DNA of 64,000 bases, taken from contig JABSQM010000005.1 in NCBI GenBank assembly GCA_013215805.1, positions 186,001 to 250,000 of the forward strand, given 5' to 3'. The notes below the pieces were generated by a model that made no database searches, was not told the origin of the DNA, and was given only the letters and a program-made list of their open reading frames with translations. The translations under genes and the position numbers were made by a program. Shown one piece after another: positions 1 to 9,230 of the stretch. The first letter of the stretch is position 1; the number at the start of each line of letters is the position of its first letter. This DNA is from Piscirickettsiaceae bacterium. Its GTDB lineage: Bacteria; Pseudomonadota; Gammaproteobacteria; Nitrosococcales; Methylophagaceae.

Positions 1-92
1 TAATATAAAATAGTAGTTATTATTCGTACATCAAAGCCTAATTCTGGTTTAGATGAAACCCTAAAGTTTTAAAATGTTATAAGGTTTATTTC

Positions 93-515
93 ATGGATCT
101 AAAACAACCTAATACTAAATTCAAACCCTATATTAAGAAAAATGGGGAAGAATACATGAATGAAAATCAGACTATCCATTTCCGCGATATTTTAGAAAAT
201 TGGCAAACTCAATTAATGGTAGAAGTAGATAGAACCGTTCACTATATGAAGGATGATGCGGCTAATTTTCCAGATCCAAATGATCGCGCTACTCAAGAGG
301 AAGAATTTACTATTGAACTACGCACTCGTGATCGTGAGCGTAAACTCATTAGAAAGATAGCAGAATCACTGATTGACCTAGAGAAAGGTTACTATGGATT
401 CTGCGAATCATGTGGTATTAACATAGGTATTCGTCGACTTGAAGCACGTCCAACTGCTACCCTATGTATAGATTGCAAAACATTGTCTGAAATTAGAGAA
501 AAAAATAAAATATGA
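93..515 (+). CDS. dksA: RNA polymerase-binding transcription factor DksA
   Basis: DksA enters the RNA polymerase secondary channel and works with ppGpp to adjust rRNA and amino-acid promoters. The 140-residue protein has the coiled-coil tip motif DPNDRA (D61, D64, A66), followed by a conserved helix, and a C4 zinc finger made of C104/C107 and C125/C128. The length is slightly below the E. coli 151 residues, the shortening being at the N-terminus. A second in-frame ATG at 156 has a GAAG sequence before it, but the residues before it still align with the family, so the first ATG is preferred. The gene converges on the peroxiredoxin gene with a 30-base gap. Confidence 0.96.
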   Translation: MDLKQPNTKFKPYIKKNGEEYMNENQTIHFRDILENWQTQLMVEVDRTVHYMKDDAANFPDPNDRATQEEEFTIELRTRDRERKLIRKIAESLIDLEKGYYGFCESCGINIGIRRLEARPTATLCIDCKTLSEIREKNKI

Positions 516-545
516 TTAAATCATATCTCAAATTTACGAAATTAC

Positions 546-1148
546 CTATAATTTATTTGCATGTTTAGCTAAATAACTGGCAACTCCAGTCGAATCGGGT
601 CTAATTCCCTCATCACCCTTTTGCCAACCAGCCGGGCATACTTCTCCATGTTCCTCAGTAAATTGTAGTGCATCAACCAGGCGTAATATCTCATCTACCT
701 CACGACCTAATGGTAAGTCATTAACGACCTGATGACGGATAATGCCTTCTTTATCAATCAAGAAAGAACCTCGCAAAGAGATAGCATCAGATGGATGCTG
801 TACGCCATAGGCCTTAACGATTTGATGTCTAATGTCCGCAACTAATGGAAAATCAATTTGTCCAATACCACCATTTTCAGGTGCTGTATTACGCCATGCT
901 AAATGAGTGAATTGTGAGTCAATAGATACGCCAATTACCTCAACACCGCGTTTTGCAAATTCTGGAATTCTGTGATGATGGGCGATTATTTCAGATGGAC
1001 AAACGAAAGTGAAGTCTAGTGGATAAAAAAATAAAACTACGTATTTACCCTTAAAATTAGATAAAGAGAAATTTTCATTTATACTGTTATCAGGCATTAC
1101 AGCAGTTGCAACAAAATCTGGTGCTGGACTAGTAACTAAAACACTCAT
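546..1148 (-). CDS. 2-Cys peroxiredoxin (AhpC/Prx1 type)
   Basis: Thiol peroxidase that reduces hydrogen peroxide and organic peroxides in the cytoplasm. The peroxidatic cysteine C50 lies in FTFVCP and the resolving cysteine C171 in EVCPAGW, so it is a typical 2-Cys enzyme of 200 residues. A GGIGQ segment near residue 93 resembles the GGLG motif of hyperoxidation-sensitive peroxiredoxins, but the C-terminal YF partner motif is absent. No AhpF or OxyR gene is adjacent. The reductant cannot be told from the sequence. Confidence 0.93.
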   Translation of the reverse strand: MSVLVTSPAPDFVATAVMPDNSINENFSLSNFKGKYVVLFFYPLDFTFVCPSEIIAHHHRIPEFAKRGVEVIGVSIDSQFTHLAWRNTAPENGGIGQIDFPLVADIRHQIVKAYGVQHPSDAISLRGSFLIDKEGIIRHQVVNDLPLGREVDEILRLVDALQFTEEHGEVCPAGWQKGDEGIRPDSTGVASYLAKHANKL

Positions 1149-1334
1149 GCTCTAAAATCCTCAATATTTAAGAAAAATTATTATGGAAAATAACCTAAGT
1201 AATTAACCAGTTAAAAATAATAATATATGGCTACAGACTACCGAACATCACAGCAATATTAAATCACAATACACCTATTTTAACTTGAAGGAACTAGGCA
1301 AAGGCCTTGGAAAAATACGACTATCATAAATTAT

Positions 1335-2006
1335 TTAATCATCACCACTGAAAAAGGCACCAATTAAATGTAATAAACTTAAAAATAAGTTATAAATACT
1401 AATGTATAGGGTAACTGTAGCCATAATATAGTTAGTCTCACCACCATGGATAATCTGGCTTGTTTCATATAAAATCAAACCCGACATCAATAACACAAAC
1501 ATGGCTGACACAGCTAACGATAATCCTGGAACATCAAAGATATATGCACTAAGACCAGCCAAAAAGGCAACTAGAATACCAACGAATAGAAACCCCCCCA
1601 TAAAGCTAAAGTCTTTCCTACTATGAACTACATAAGCAGATAAGGCGAAAAAAATAATGCCAGTACCTCCCAACGCCTGCATCACCATCTCACTCCCATT
1701 AGGTAGGCTCAAATAAGAATTGATAATAGGTCCCAATGTCAACCCCATAAAACCAGTTAAGGTAAATACAGAAGCCAATCCCCAAGAACTGTTACGCAAT
1801 TTGGTGGTCAAAAACAATAATCCAAAATACCCGACAAGAGTAAAAAGACCAAGATGAGGGAAGCTAATAGCTATTGATATGCCAGCAGTTAAAGCACTAA
1901 ATAATAAAGTCATAGCTAATAGGCTGTAAGTATTACGCAATAGCCTGCTTGTTATAAGCATAGAATTCTGCGATTGAGCAACAATTTTTTGAGCATCATA
2001 ATTCAT
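1335..2006 (-). CDS. Bax inhibitor-1 (BI-1/YccA) family inner-membrane protein
   Basis: This 223-residue protein is almost entirely hydrophobic, with about seven membrane-spanning segments, and matches the BI-1/YccA/YbhL family in length and in its final segment (ISIYNLFLSLLHLIGAF). In E. coli the relative YccA modulates the FtsH membrane protease. Other members act as pH-sensitive calcium leak channels. Which role applies here is unknown. A run of seven C bases at 1593-1599 (Gly-Gly codons on the coding strand) is an unusual GC homopolymer in an AT-rich gene, but the frame is intact. It stands alone, upstream of and divergent from tRNA-Ser. Confidence 0.88.
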   Translation of the reverse strand: MNYDAQKIVAQSQNSMLITSRLLRNTYSLLAMTLLFSALTAGISIAISFPHLGLFTLVGYFGLLFLTTKLRNSSWGLASVFTLTGFMGLTLGPIINSYLSLPNGSEMVMQALGGTGIIFFALSAYVVHSRKDFSFMGGFLFVGILVAFLAGLSAYIFDVPGLSLAVSAMFVLLMSGLILYETSQIIHGGETNYIMATVTLYISIYNLFLSLLHLIGAFFSGDD

Positions 2007-2124
2007 CAGAAAAGCTCCAAATTTTTTTGTATCTGCAAATTTACAATTTATATAGTGATATGATACCTAATAAGTTAAAAAGTGCAAGTGTTATCGCATG
2101 AAATTAGGTATATGTACATTTTTG

Positions 2125-2153
2125 TTGTTTTACAACGTAAATGTAAGTATTAT
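2125..2153 (+). promoter_or_regulatory. Candidate sigma-70 promoter for tRNA-Ser
   Basis: TTGTTT at 2125-2130 and TATTAT at 2148-2153 are separated by 17 bases. Transcription would start about 2160, next to the tRNA 5' end at 2162. The -10 matches consensus in five of six positions and the -35 only in its first three. Confidence 0.4.
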
Positions 2154-2161
2154 TTTTAATG

Positions 2162-2251
2162 GGAGAGTTGACAGAGTGGTTGAATGTACTGGTCTTGAAA
2201 ACCAGCGTAGGTTTACCCCTATCCAGGGTTCGAATCCCTGACTCTCCGCCA
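2162..2251 (+). tRNA. tRNA-Ser(UGA)
   Basis: A 90-base cloverleaf. The acceptor arms GGAGAGT and ACTCTCC pair perfectly, the anticodon stem CTGGT/ACCAG encloses the loop CTTGAAA with anticodon TGA at 2196-2198, a long variable arm of class II type follows, and the T-loop is GGTTCGAATCC. The discriminator G and the CCA end are encoded. This tRNA reads UCA and related serine codons. Confidence 0.97.
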
Positions 2252-2718
2252 TCACATACATTTATATCTTGATTATAATGTGAGACGATATTTTTAATTT
2301 CACTATGAAAATTATGAAATTTAATTTAAACAAACTTAAATATCATTTTTTAAACAGCTATAGCTTAAAAATATAATTGGCAATTAACATAATTGCACTA
2401 AAATTCCGCCCCACCATCCATATAATTCCCTTCTATAACCTGTGAATGAATCGATAACTTTGAAATATATGAAATCATAGGCACGTTTAATTTGTATTAG
2501 GTTTCCCGGAGATTGATGCGCCCTCCATAATAAATGGATCAAATAAAATATAATTTATAGTTGCGCTATAAGCCCATATTTATTAGCGCATAATTTAATG
2601 ATATATATTTTCTACTTAAATAAAACCACAAACTAATCAAGTAACATATCTTGTATTAGCTAGTTATCATGATGATGGAGCATCTATATATTCGACACTG
2701 ATATAGCCTTATTTATAA
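2252..2718. other. Non-coding gap with one possible decayed coding stretch
   Basis: No intact gene is visible between tRNA-Ser and tatD. On the minus strand, 2394-2546 stays open for about 50 codons. It is locally GC-richer than the surroundings and encodes segments such as ELYGWWGGILVQLC. It has no start codon or recognised family and is probably a fragment of a lost gene downstream of tatD. Confidence 0.4.
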
Positions 2719-3487
2719 TTATGATATGGAAAATAATTTCTTGAAATTATATGATGTTTCTATCGCAATATTTTCAATGGTCTCACCGCGCAGCTCAGCT
2801 ATAAATTTAGCGATATATTTCACAAAGGCGGGTCTATTTATTTTTCCTCGATATGGCACCGGAGCTAAATATGGTGCATCAGTTTCAATAAGCATCCGGT
2901 CTAAGGGCAATTTCTTTACTATATTTTGTAATGCCATAGCATTTTTAAATGTCACTATGCCAGATAGAGAAATATGAAAACCTATATCTAAGGCACGTTT
3001 AGCTGTTTCCCAGTCCTCAGTAAAACAATGAATAATTCCACCTACCTTCTTTGCATCCTCTTGCTCTAGAATATCCATAGTGTCGCTGCATGCTGCTCGT
3101 GTATGCACTATTAAAGGTTTTTTAAATTGTTTTGCAACCTCTATATGTGTTCGAAAACTTTCACGTTGCCACTCTGATTTTACTGCATTAAGAAAATAGT
3201 CTAATCCAGTTTCACCAATGGCAATTACTTTATCATGAGATGCTAAATTTATAAGTTCCTCTATAGTAATAATTTCTGTTCTATCAACGTTAGGATGAAT
3301 TCCCACACTTGCCGTAATATTGGGGGTACCTATTCGCAATAGAGATCGTTTCATGGGCACTTTTAATATCAATTGCAATACTAAGAATGTGCTCTACATC
3401 ACTTTCTTTGGATTGTAGAATAACGGCATCAAGCCCTCCTTCTTCCTGAGCTAATAAATTAAGGTGGCAATGTGAATCAATAAACAT
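2719..3487 (-). pseudogene. tatD: TatD family metal-dependent deoxyribonuclease, one-base frameshift
   Basis: TatD enzymes are TIM-barrel metal-dependent nucleases. Two overlapping frames together make a 255-residue protein of normal length. The first (from 3487) has the metal-binding DSHCHL. The second carries IGETGLDY, the histidine motifs VHTRA and HCF, and ETDAPYLAP. The break is in a run of five G (coding-strand C) at 3322-3326: removing one base joins NRYPNITASVGIHPN in one frame. All catalytic residues and the C-terminus are intact, so this may be a recent mutation, a slippage-rescued gene or a sequencing error. The gene order tatD-holB-tmk-mltG is the usual one except that pilZ is not seen. 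Confidence 0.85.
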
Positions 3488-3632
3488 CTAATTATTTATA
3501 TCTCTGCTATATCCCGCGAGCAACAAAATTTTCCTAGATTTTATCTTTAATTTTTAAAATGACATCTAAAGTATATTATTATTTAATAATACTGTAAGTA
3601 TTAGATATATCATTTACTATGTGTGAGTTTTA

Positions 3633-4613
3633 TTACATGACTGTAAGCTCATTTTTATGTATTAAATTTGTAATATTTACGATGAAACCTTCTATTAGCA
3701 TAGTCTTGTTAAGATTGTTTTGAGATAATAATAGTTTTTTTGTATGAATAGTAAAATCTACAATCTTCCAGTAAATAGTGATCTTTGTATTTAATGCCGG
3801 ATCATGGCTTACACCTGTTTGGGCAATAACAACACGATTGATTATATTGTATTGTAATTGATTAATGATCTGTATTAAATCAAAATGCAGCCATTTTGCC
3901 GTCAAAGTTATTGGGTTTGCATCTCCAGATAATATATTATCAAAATCCTGGTCTACCTGTCGATAGTACTCAGCACCATTTTCATTAAGTATATCAATAG
4001 CGGCTAAGGGTGCACCTTTAGCAAGTTGCAAAATTCCTTTGGTAGTCTCATTTATTTGATGATTAGAATGCTGGACTATCCAGTCCATTGATTCATTAAA
4101 GTCGGGTATAGGCATATGTAAATTTTGACAGCGACTTCTGATGGTTATGGGAATTTTGTTTGGCTGAGATGTTACCAAGATGATAAGTGTATTCTTTTGT
4201 GGTTCTTCCAATAATTTTAGTAGGCTATTATTTGTATTCATATTCATGCTGTGGGCGGTTGAAATTACTATCGTTTTCCATAATGATACTGTTGATGTTA
4301 ATTTTTGCTTACGCATAAGGGGATGAATTTGTTTGATTTTAATTTGCATGCCACATTTTTCTTGGCAAACTTCTATGTGATCGGGGTGATTGCCAGCTAC
4401 AAATATTTGACAACTATGGCATTCCTCACAAGATTCTTCCGACTCTCTTGGAGAAAGGCACAAAATACTTTTGATGAGGTTGTCTGCGAAATATTTTTTA
4501 CCTAACCCACGTACACCCGTAACTAATATGGCATGGGGGAGACGATGTTGTTTTTTAAGGCTAACAAATTTTTGCCATAGATTGATCTGCCAGGGATATA
4601 GATTATTTATCAA
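3633..4613 (-). CDS. holB: DNA polymerase III subunit delta'
   Basis: Clamp-loader subunit of the replicative polymerase. It has 326 residues and an AAA+ fold. The P-loop-like GVRGLGKK (33-40) lacks the final Ser/Thr, as expected for delta', which does not hydrolyse ATP. A zinc module is formed by C52, C62, C65 and C68, and the SRC motif (IRSRCQN) supplies the residue acting on the neighbouring ATPase subunit. The start overlaps the stop of tmk by four bases, indicating translational coupling in a tmk-holB pair. Confidence 0.93.
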   Translation of the reverse strand: MINNLYPWQINLWQKFVSLKKQHRLPHAILVTGVRGLGKKYFADNLIKSILCLSPRESEESCEECHSCQIFVAGNHPDHIEVCQEKCGMQIKIKQIHPLMRKQKLTSTVSLWKTIVISTAHSMNMNTNNSLLKLLEEPQKNTLIILVTSQPNKIPITIRSRCQNLHMPIPDFNESMDWIVQHSNHQINETTKGILQLAKGAPLAAIDILNENGAEYYRQVDQDFDNILSGDANPITLTAKWLHFDLIQIINQLQYNIINRVVIAQTGVSHDPALNTKITIYWKIVDFTIHTKKLLLSQNNLNKTMLIEGFIVNITNLIHKNELTVM

Positions 4614-5236
4614 TTTAAGATCAAATGCGATAAGTGTGATATTAATTGTTTTTGGATATCATTTATTATATTACTTGCATCAATAACCCTAATCCTATCC
4701 GGCTCTTGCCTAGAACGCTGCAAATAACAACTTCTTGTATTTCTAAAAAAATCTGTTTTTTCTCGCTCAAATCTATCAATATTATTATCCCGATCTATGA
4801 CACGTCGTTGACTATGATTGACAGGTAAGTCTAATAAAAAAGTCATATCTGGTTTGAAGCCATTCAATGTCCAATCAGAAATTTGTTGAATACGATCGGT
4901 TGATATTCCCCTACCTCCACCTTGATAAGCAAAGGTAGCATCAAAAAAACGATCTGAAACTACCCAATCTCCACGATGAATGGCAGGTTTTATAACTTGC
5001 ACTATATGTTCAACACGAGCTGCAAATATTAATAATAATTCTGTATCTACCGCAATATCATCTTCTCTCTGCATTATTAATAATTCACGTATCTCTTCCC
5101 CCATTCTAGTACCTCCAGGCTCACGGGTAATAATGACCTTCTTGCCTTGTTGCTTAAGATACCTTTCAATAAAAACAAGTTGCGTCGATTTGCCCACTCC
5201 TTCTATACCTTCTATGCTGATAAATTTTCCGTTCAT
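4610..5236 (-). CDS. tmk: Thymidylate kinase
   Basis: Phosphorylates dTMP to dTDP for DNA synthesis. The protein is 208 residues, a normal length. The P-loop GIEGVGKST lies at residues 10-18. The DR motif is in SDRFFDATFAYQGGGRG and an arginine-containing lid segment follows. Four-base overlaps at both ends, with mltG upstream and holB downstream, make mltG-tmk-holB a tightly coupled operon. Confidence 0.96.
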   Translation of the reverse strand: MNGKFISIEGIEGVGKSTQLVFIERYLKQQGKKVIITREPGGTRMGEEIRELLIMQREDDIAVDTELLLIFAARVEHIVQVIKPAIHRGDWVVSDRFFDATFAYQGGGRGISTDRIQQISDWTLNGFKPDMTFLLDLPVNHSQRRVIDRDNNIDRFEREKTDFFRNTRSCYLQRSRQEPDRIRVIDASNIINDIQKQLISHLSHLILN

Positions 5237-6207
5237 TGATAATTTTTTTGATAGCGCCTTACCGCGTTATTATGATCTTTTAGACTAGAGGAAAATATAT
5301 GGCGACCATCTTGTCCTGTAGCAACAAAATATAAGTTTTTGCTATTTGCAGGATGCAAAGCAGCTTCTAATGATTCAATACTAGCTGATGAGATAGGTGT
5401 AGGTGGTAAACCAGGACGCATATAGGTATTATAAAGTGTATCCAATTCTAAGTCTTCACGTCGTAAATCACCATCAAATTTATTTCCTAAGCCATAAATT
5501 ACTGTGGGATCAGTTTGTAAGAGCATGCCTTTTTTTAGCCTTCTTACAAATACACCAGCTATTTGTGATCTTTCTTCAGGGATACCAGTCTCTTTTTCAA
5601 TAATTGAAGACATAATTAGAGCCTCATAAGAATCTTTATAAGGTAAATCTTCAGCTTTTTCATCCCACAGGGCATTTAATATGCTAACCATACGCTGATG
5701 AGAACGTCGTAAAATATTCAAATCTGTTGTGCCTCTGGAAAAATAATATGTTTCTGGATAGAACCATCCTTCAGAATTTAATTTGTGCTCTCCTAAATTT
5801 GTCATTGTCATCAATACATTCATATTGATTAATGTATGCGTAATATGAGGATGGTCAGCAATTACCTCTATTATTTTTTGTATGGTCATGCCCTCAATGA
5901 AGGTAATTGCATACTGAATAACCCCTCCAGAAATTATCTGATCTAATAGTTGTGGAAATGTCTCACCATATTTTATATGATAATTGCCCATTTTTATCGA
6001 ATAGCGGCGCTTTTCAATGCAACCGTAAATATCTATATAAATGGTAGGATATTTTATTAAACTGAGCAAAAAAAAGTCTTTGTTCACTCTCCCCAAATTT
6101 GTCCCAGCGTTGACACTATAGTTATAGCCATCTTTATCAATATTTAATGGTGTGATAATTAAAAGTTGATATTTCATCCATAAGGAAATTGCGATGGATA
6201 TCATCAA
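5233..6207 (-). CDS. mltG: Endolytic murein transglycosylase MltG (YceG)
   Basis: Inner-membrane lytic transglycosylase that terminates nascent peptidoglycan glycan strands. The YceG signature is complete: SSIIEKETGIPEERSQIAGVF carries the catalytic Glu, followed by LQTDPTVIYG. The C-terminus (HNNAVRRYQKN) matches the family. The first ATG at 6207 cuts into the hydrophobic N-terminal anchor. The same frame extends upstream without a stop through Phe/Ile codons and a TTG at 6210, so a non-ATG start a few codons upstream is likely. The adjacent pabC, normally between fabF and mltG, is dead. Confidence 0.92.
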   Translation of the reverse strand: MMISIAISLWMKYQLLIITPLNIDKDGYNYSVNAGTNLGRVNKDFFLLSLIKYPTIYIDIYGCIEKRRYSIKMGNYHIKYGETFPQLLDQIISGGVIQYAITFIEGMTIQKIIEVIADHPHITHTLINMNVLMTMTNLGEHKLNSEGWFYPETYYFSRGTTDLNILRRSHQRMVSILNALWDEKAEDLPYKDSYEALIMSSIIEKETGIPEERSQIAGVFVRRLKKGMLLQTDPTVIYGLGNKFDGDLRREDLELDTLYNTYMRPGLPPTPISSASIESLEAALHPANSKNLYFVATGQDGRHIFSSSLKDHNNAVRRYQKNYQ

Positions 6208-6266
6208 AATTATAAAAAAAAATATCTGAAAAATGAAAATGACTTCATTGTTATCTTATTAGGCCA

Positions 6267-6686
6267 TTAACAAAAGTTTGTAATTTTATAATGACATTTA
6301 TATATTGCAATGCCAAGGATCTTAATTATTGGCCGAATATCAATTATAATGTTAGTTACAAACATCTCTTCGGCATTTAAGAAAGATGATTTAGATAGCA
6401 TGGCTTAATTACCCCCTATATTAGCCTGTGGATCACAGTTAATAATTTGTTATCGCATAATGGCACATACACCCGGACAAAATTGTTCAGATATTAAAGT
6501 TTTATTATTAATAGCAATGAAAACATTACTAATTGTGCTTTCAATGAATTGTCATTAAGTATTGAACATAAAAATTTCAGATAAATATTTCTTATGTCAT
6601 TCGCAACAAGCTGAAACTCGTTCTAAGCGGTTAAGGTGTTTAATACCTGCTAAATTGAAATTTTCCGAAAGTTTTTGTCGGCACAA
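6267..6686 (-). pseudogene. pabC: Aminodeoxychorismate lyase (PabC) pseudogene
   Basis: PabC makes p-aminobenzoate for folate. The minus-strand frame beginning at 6686 encodes recognisable PabC blocks in order: LCRQKLSENFNLAGIKHLNRLE, then ISNVF and CPGVCAIMR, then LNAEEMFVTN before the end at 6267. All blocks are in one frame, broken by five stops (TGA 6597-6599, TAA 6555-6557, TGA 6552-6554, TAA 6450-6452, TAA 6405-6407) and no frameshift. The N-terminal half is deleted up to fabF. Its place between fabF and mltG is the ancestral one. PabC identity rests on motif recognition and synteny. Confidence 0.8.
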
Positions 6687-6758
6687 TCAAAAATCTCGGA
6701 CTAATATATCAAGTCCATGCTCGGATTGTATATTAATCAAGATCATTTAATTAAAAAT

Positions 6759-8003
6759 TCAATTTAATTTTTTAAAAATAAGTGTACCGTTAGTGCCACC
6801 AAAACCGAATGAATTGGACATAGCTACTTTTATATTCATATCACGAGCAGTATGTGGTATATAGTCTAAGTCACATTCAGGATCTGGGTTGTCAAGATTA
6901 ATGGTGGGTGGAGCAACTTGATCACGAATGGCCAGCATACAAAAAACCGCTTCAACGCTACCTGCAGCACCTAGTAAATGACCTATCATTGATTTAGTTG
7001 AACTTATTGATGTTTTGGTAACATCTGCCCCCAACGCTAATTTAATTGCCTGAGTCTCAGCAACATCACCTGCTGGTGTTGACGTACCATGAGCATTGAT
7101 ATAATCAACATTATTACTAGCAATTTTAGCATCCGCCATTGCGTTTTTCATACATCTGGCTGCACCTTCACCATCTTTTTGAGGCATAGTCATATGATAA
7201 GCATCAGAGCTCATGCCTGAACCAATAAGCTCAGCATAAATAACTGCTCCGCGTTTAGCTGCATGCTCATATTCCTCGAGAACAACTATGCCTGCGCCAT
7301 CACCCAATACAAAACCATCGCGATCCACATCCCATGGACGACTAGCCGCTGTAGGATCGTCATTTCTAGTAGATAGAGCACGTACTGCTGCAAAACCACC
7401 CAGACCAGTTTTTGATGTTGACATTTCGGATCCACCGGCAATCATTACATCAGCATCACCATATTGAATCATTCGCCCAGCCGAACCGATATTGTGAGTA
7501 CCGCTCGAGCACGCAGTTACAATTGCTGTGTTTGGACCCTTCATACCGTACATGATAGATAAATTACCTGCGATCATATTTATGATATTGCTAGGTATGA
7601 AAAATGGAGAGATCTTCTTAGGCCCTCCCTTTAAGTAAGAATCATATCCAGCCTCTATTCCCTGCAAACCACCAATGCCAGCACCAATAGATACACCAAT
7701 GCGCTCTGAATTTTTTTCCGTCACTTCTATGCCAGAATCTTCAATTGCCTCTTTTGCTGCAGCAATACCATAATGAATAAAGGTATTCATCTTTTTTGCA
7801 TCCTTGCGCGGAATAATAGTGGTGATATCAAAATTTTTGATACTCGCACCAAACCGTACGGAAAAATCGGATACATCAAAATGTAACAATGGACCAACAC
7901 CACTTTTACCCGACAGAATATTCATCCAGGTATCCTTAACGGACAGACCTACTGGTGTTATCACACCAAGGCCAGTTATCACAACCCGTCGATTAGACAT
8001 CAC
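6759..8003 (-). CDS. fabF: 3-oxoacyl-[acyl-carrier-protein] synthase II
   Basis: Elongating condensing enzyme of type II fatty-acid synthesis. It has 414 residues with the complete Cys-His-His triad: C165 in [10 protein letters not shown]305 in [11 protein letters not shown] and H342 in [10 protein letters not shown]. The ORF begins Met-Met and either may be used. It is the last gene of the minus-strand cluster plsX-fabH-fabD-fabG-acpP-fabF. Confidence 0.97.
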   Translation of the reverse strand: MMSNRRVVITGLGVITPVGLSVKDTWMNILSGKSGVGPLLHFDVSDFSVRFGASIKNFDITTIIPRKDAKKMNTFIHYGIAAAKEAIEDSGIEVTEKNSERIGVSIGAGIGGLQGIEAGYDSYLKGGPKKISPFFIPSNIINMIAGNLSIMYGMKGPNTAIVTACSSGTHNIGSAGRMIQYGDADVMIAGGSEMSTSKTGLGGFAAVRALSTRNDDPTAASRPWDVDRDGFVLGDGAGIVVLEEYEHAAKRGAVIYAELIGSGMSSDAYHMTMPQKDGEGAARCMKNAMADAKIASNNVDYINAHGTSTPAGDVAETQAIKLALGADVTKTSISSTKSMIGHLLGAAGSVEAVFCMLAIRDQVAPPTINLDNPDPECDLDYIPHTARDMNIKVAMSNSFGFGGTNGTLIFKKLN

Positions 8004-8110
8004 TCATCTCCTTCGAATTTAGCAATTCTTAAGACAGCACAACCGCTAAAAGTACTAGGCATGTAGCATACTAAACGGCCATTATAAAGATATAAAACAT
8101 CTTGTAATAT

Positions 8111-8347
8111 TTAAGACTGAACAGAGTTAATATACAATACCGCTTCTTTGACTGTAGTTATTTTTTCAGCTTCTTCGTCTGGAATTTCACATTCAAATGC
8201 TTCTTCTAATGCCATAACAAGTTCAACTGTATCAAGAGAGTCAGCGCCTAAATCGTCAATAAATGATGCATCAATAGTTACTTCGTCGGCATTAACACCC
8301 AATTGTTCCACCACAATTTCTTTTACGCGAGTTTCGGTATCACTCAT
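8111..8347 (-). CDS. acpP: Acyl carrier protein
   Basis: Carries growing acyl chains on a phosphopantetheine arm. The protein has 78 acidic residues with the attachment serine S37 in [10 protein letters not shown]. It lies between fabG and fabF, its standard position, with about 107 bases to fabF and 137 to fabG. Confidence 0.98.
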   Translation of the reverse strand: MSDTETRVKEIVVEQLGVNADEVTIDASFIDDLGADSLDTVELVMALEEAFECEIPDEEAEKITTVKEAVLYINSVQS

Positions 8348-8484
8348 GACTTATGTTCCCTCTGATAGTTGAATATACTAATTGTGAAGGCATTTTATAG
8401 TGCAAGCACATGAGAGACAAGCCTAATCATTTAACACAGGTTAATTTTATCCCGAAAAATATGATGATTGATAAAATTAGGCAA

Positions 8485-9228
8485 TTAATTCATATACATG
8501 CCACCATTTACATTAAGTGTTTCACCACTAATGTAACCTGCGCTTCGTCCTGCTAAAAACGTAACTGCGGCGGCAATTTCTTCTGGTTTTCCTAATCGTT
8601 TAACCGGAACTCGTTCTAATAGAAATTCTTTATCAGTCTTAGATAAAAGATTTGTCATTTCAGTATTAATAAATCCCGGCGCAACAGCATTTACAGTAAT
8701 ACCTCTAGAGGCAACCTCACGAGCCAAGGATTTGCTAAAGCCTATAATTCCTGCTTTTGCAGCAGAATAATTAGTTTGTCCTGCATTTCCCATTATACCT
8801 ACTACCGAAGTAATATTAATGATGCGCCCCCAACGAGCTCTGGTCATTCCCTGAAGACATCTCTTACTTATTCTATAAATTGGAGTTAGGTTAGTATCAA
8901 TAATCTCATCCCACTCATAATCTTTCATACGTATTAATAAATTATCGCGAGTAATTCCTGCATTATTAACCAAAATTAATGGAGCGCCAAAATTAGATTT
9001 AATGGCTGTAACAACAGATGCAATAGACTTGGAATCTGTGACATTCAATACCATTCCTGTACCTTTGATTCCAATATTATCTAGAAATGAACCAATAGTC
9101 TTCGCACCATATTCTGATGTAGCTGTGCCGATAACAATGGCACCTTGCTCGCCCAAACTTAAGGCGATCGCGCGACCAATGCCACGGGTAGCTCCAGTAA
9201 CCAAAGCCACTGTACCTTTTAAACTCAT
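8485..9228 (-). CDS. fabG: 3-oxoacyl-[acyl-carrier-protein] reductase
   Basis: NADPH-dependent reductase of fatty-acid elongation. It is a 247-residue short-chain dehydrogenase with the nucleotide motif TGATRGIG (11-18), the NNAG motif, and catalytic S141, Y154 and K158. The C-terminus (SGETLNVNGGMYM) is typical of FabG. It starts two bases after the fabD stop. Confidence 0.97.
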   Translation of the reverse strand: MSLKGTVALVTGATRGIGRAIALSLGEQGAIVIGTATSEYGAKTIGSFLDNIGIKGTGMVLNVTDSKSIASVVTAIKSNFGAPLILVNNAGITRDNLLIRMKDYEWDEIIDTNLTPIYRISKRCLQGMTRARWGRIINITSVVGIMGNAGQTNYSAAKAGIIGFSKSLAREVASRGITVNAVAPGFINTEMTNLLSKTDKEFLLERVPVKRLGKPEEIAAAVTFLAGRSAGYISGETLNVNGGMYMN

Positions 9229-9230
9229 TA

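Noticed and set aside
3488-3632. Possible pilZ remnant between tatD and holB
   Set aside because: A segment like KIKDKI-ENFVARGI resembles a PilZ C-terminus, but it is too short to separate from chance.
6562-6750. 62-codon plus-strand ORF
   Set aside because: It lies antisense to the pabC pseudogene and its content is explained by that remnant.
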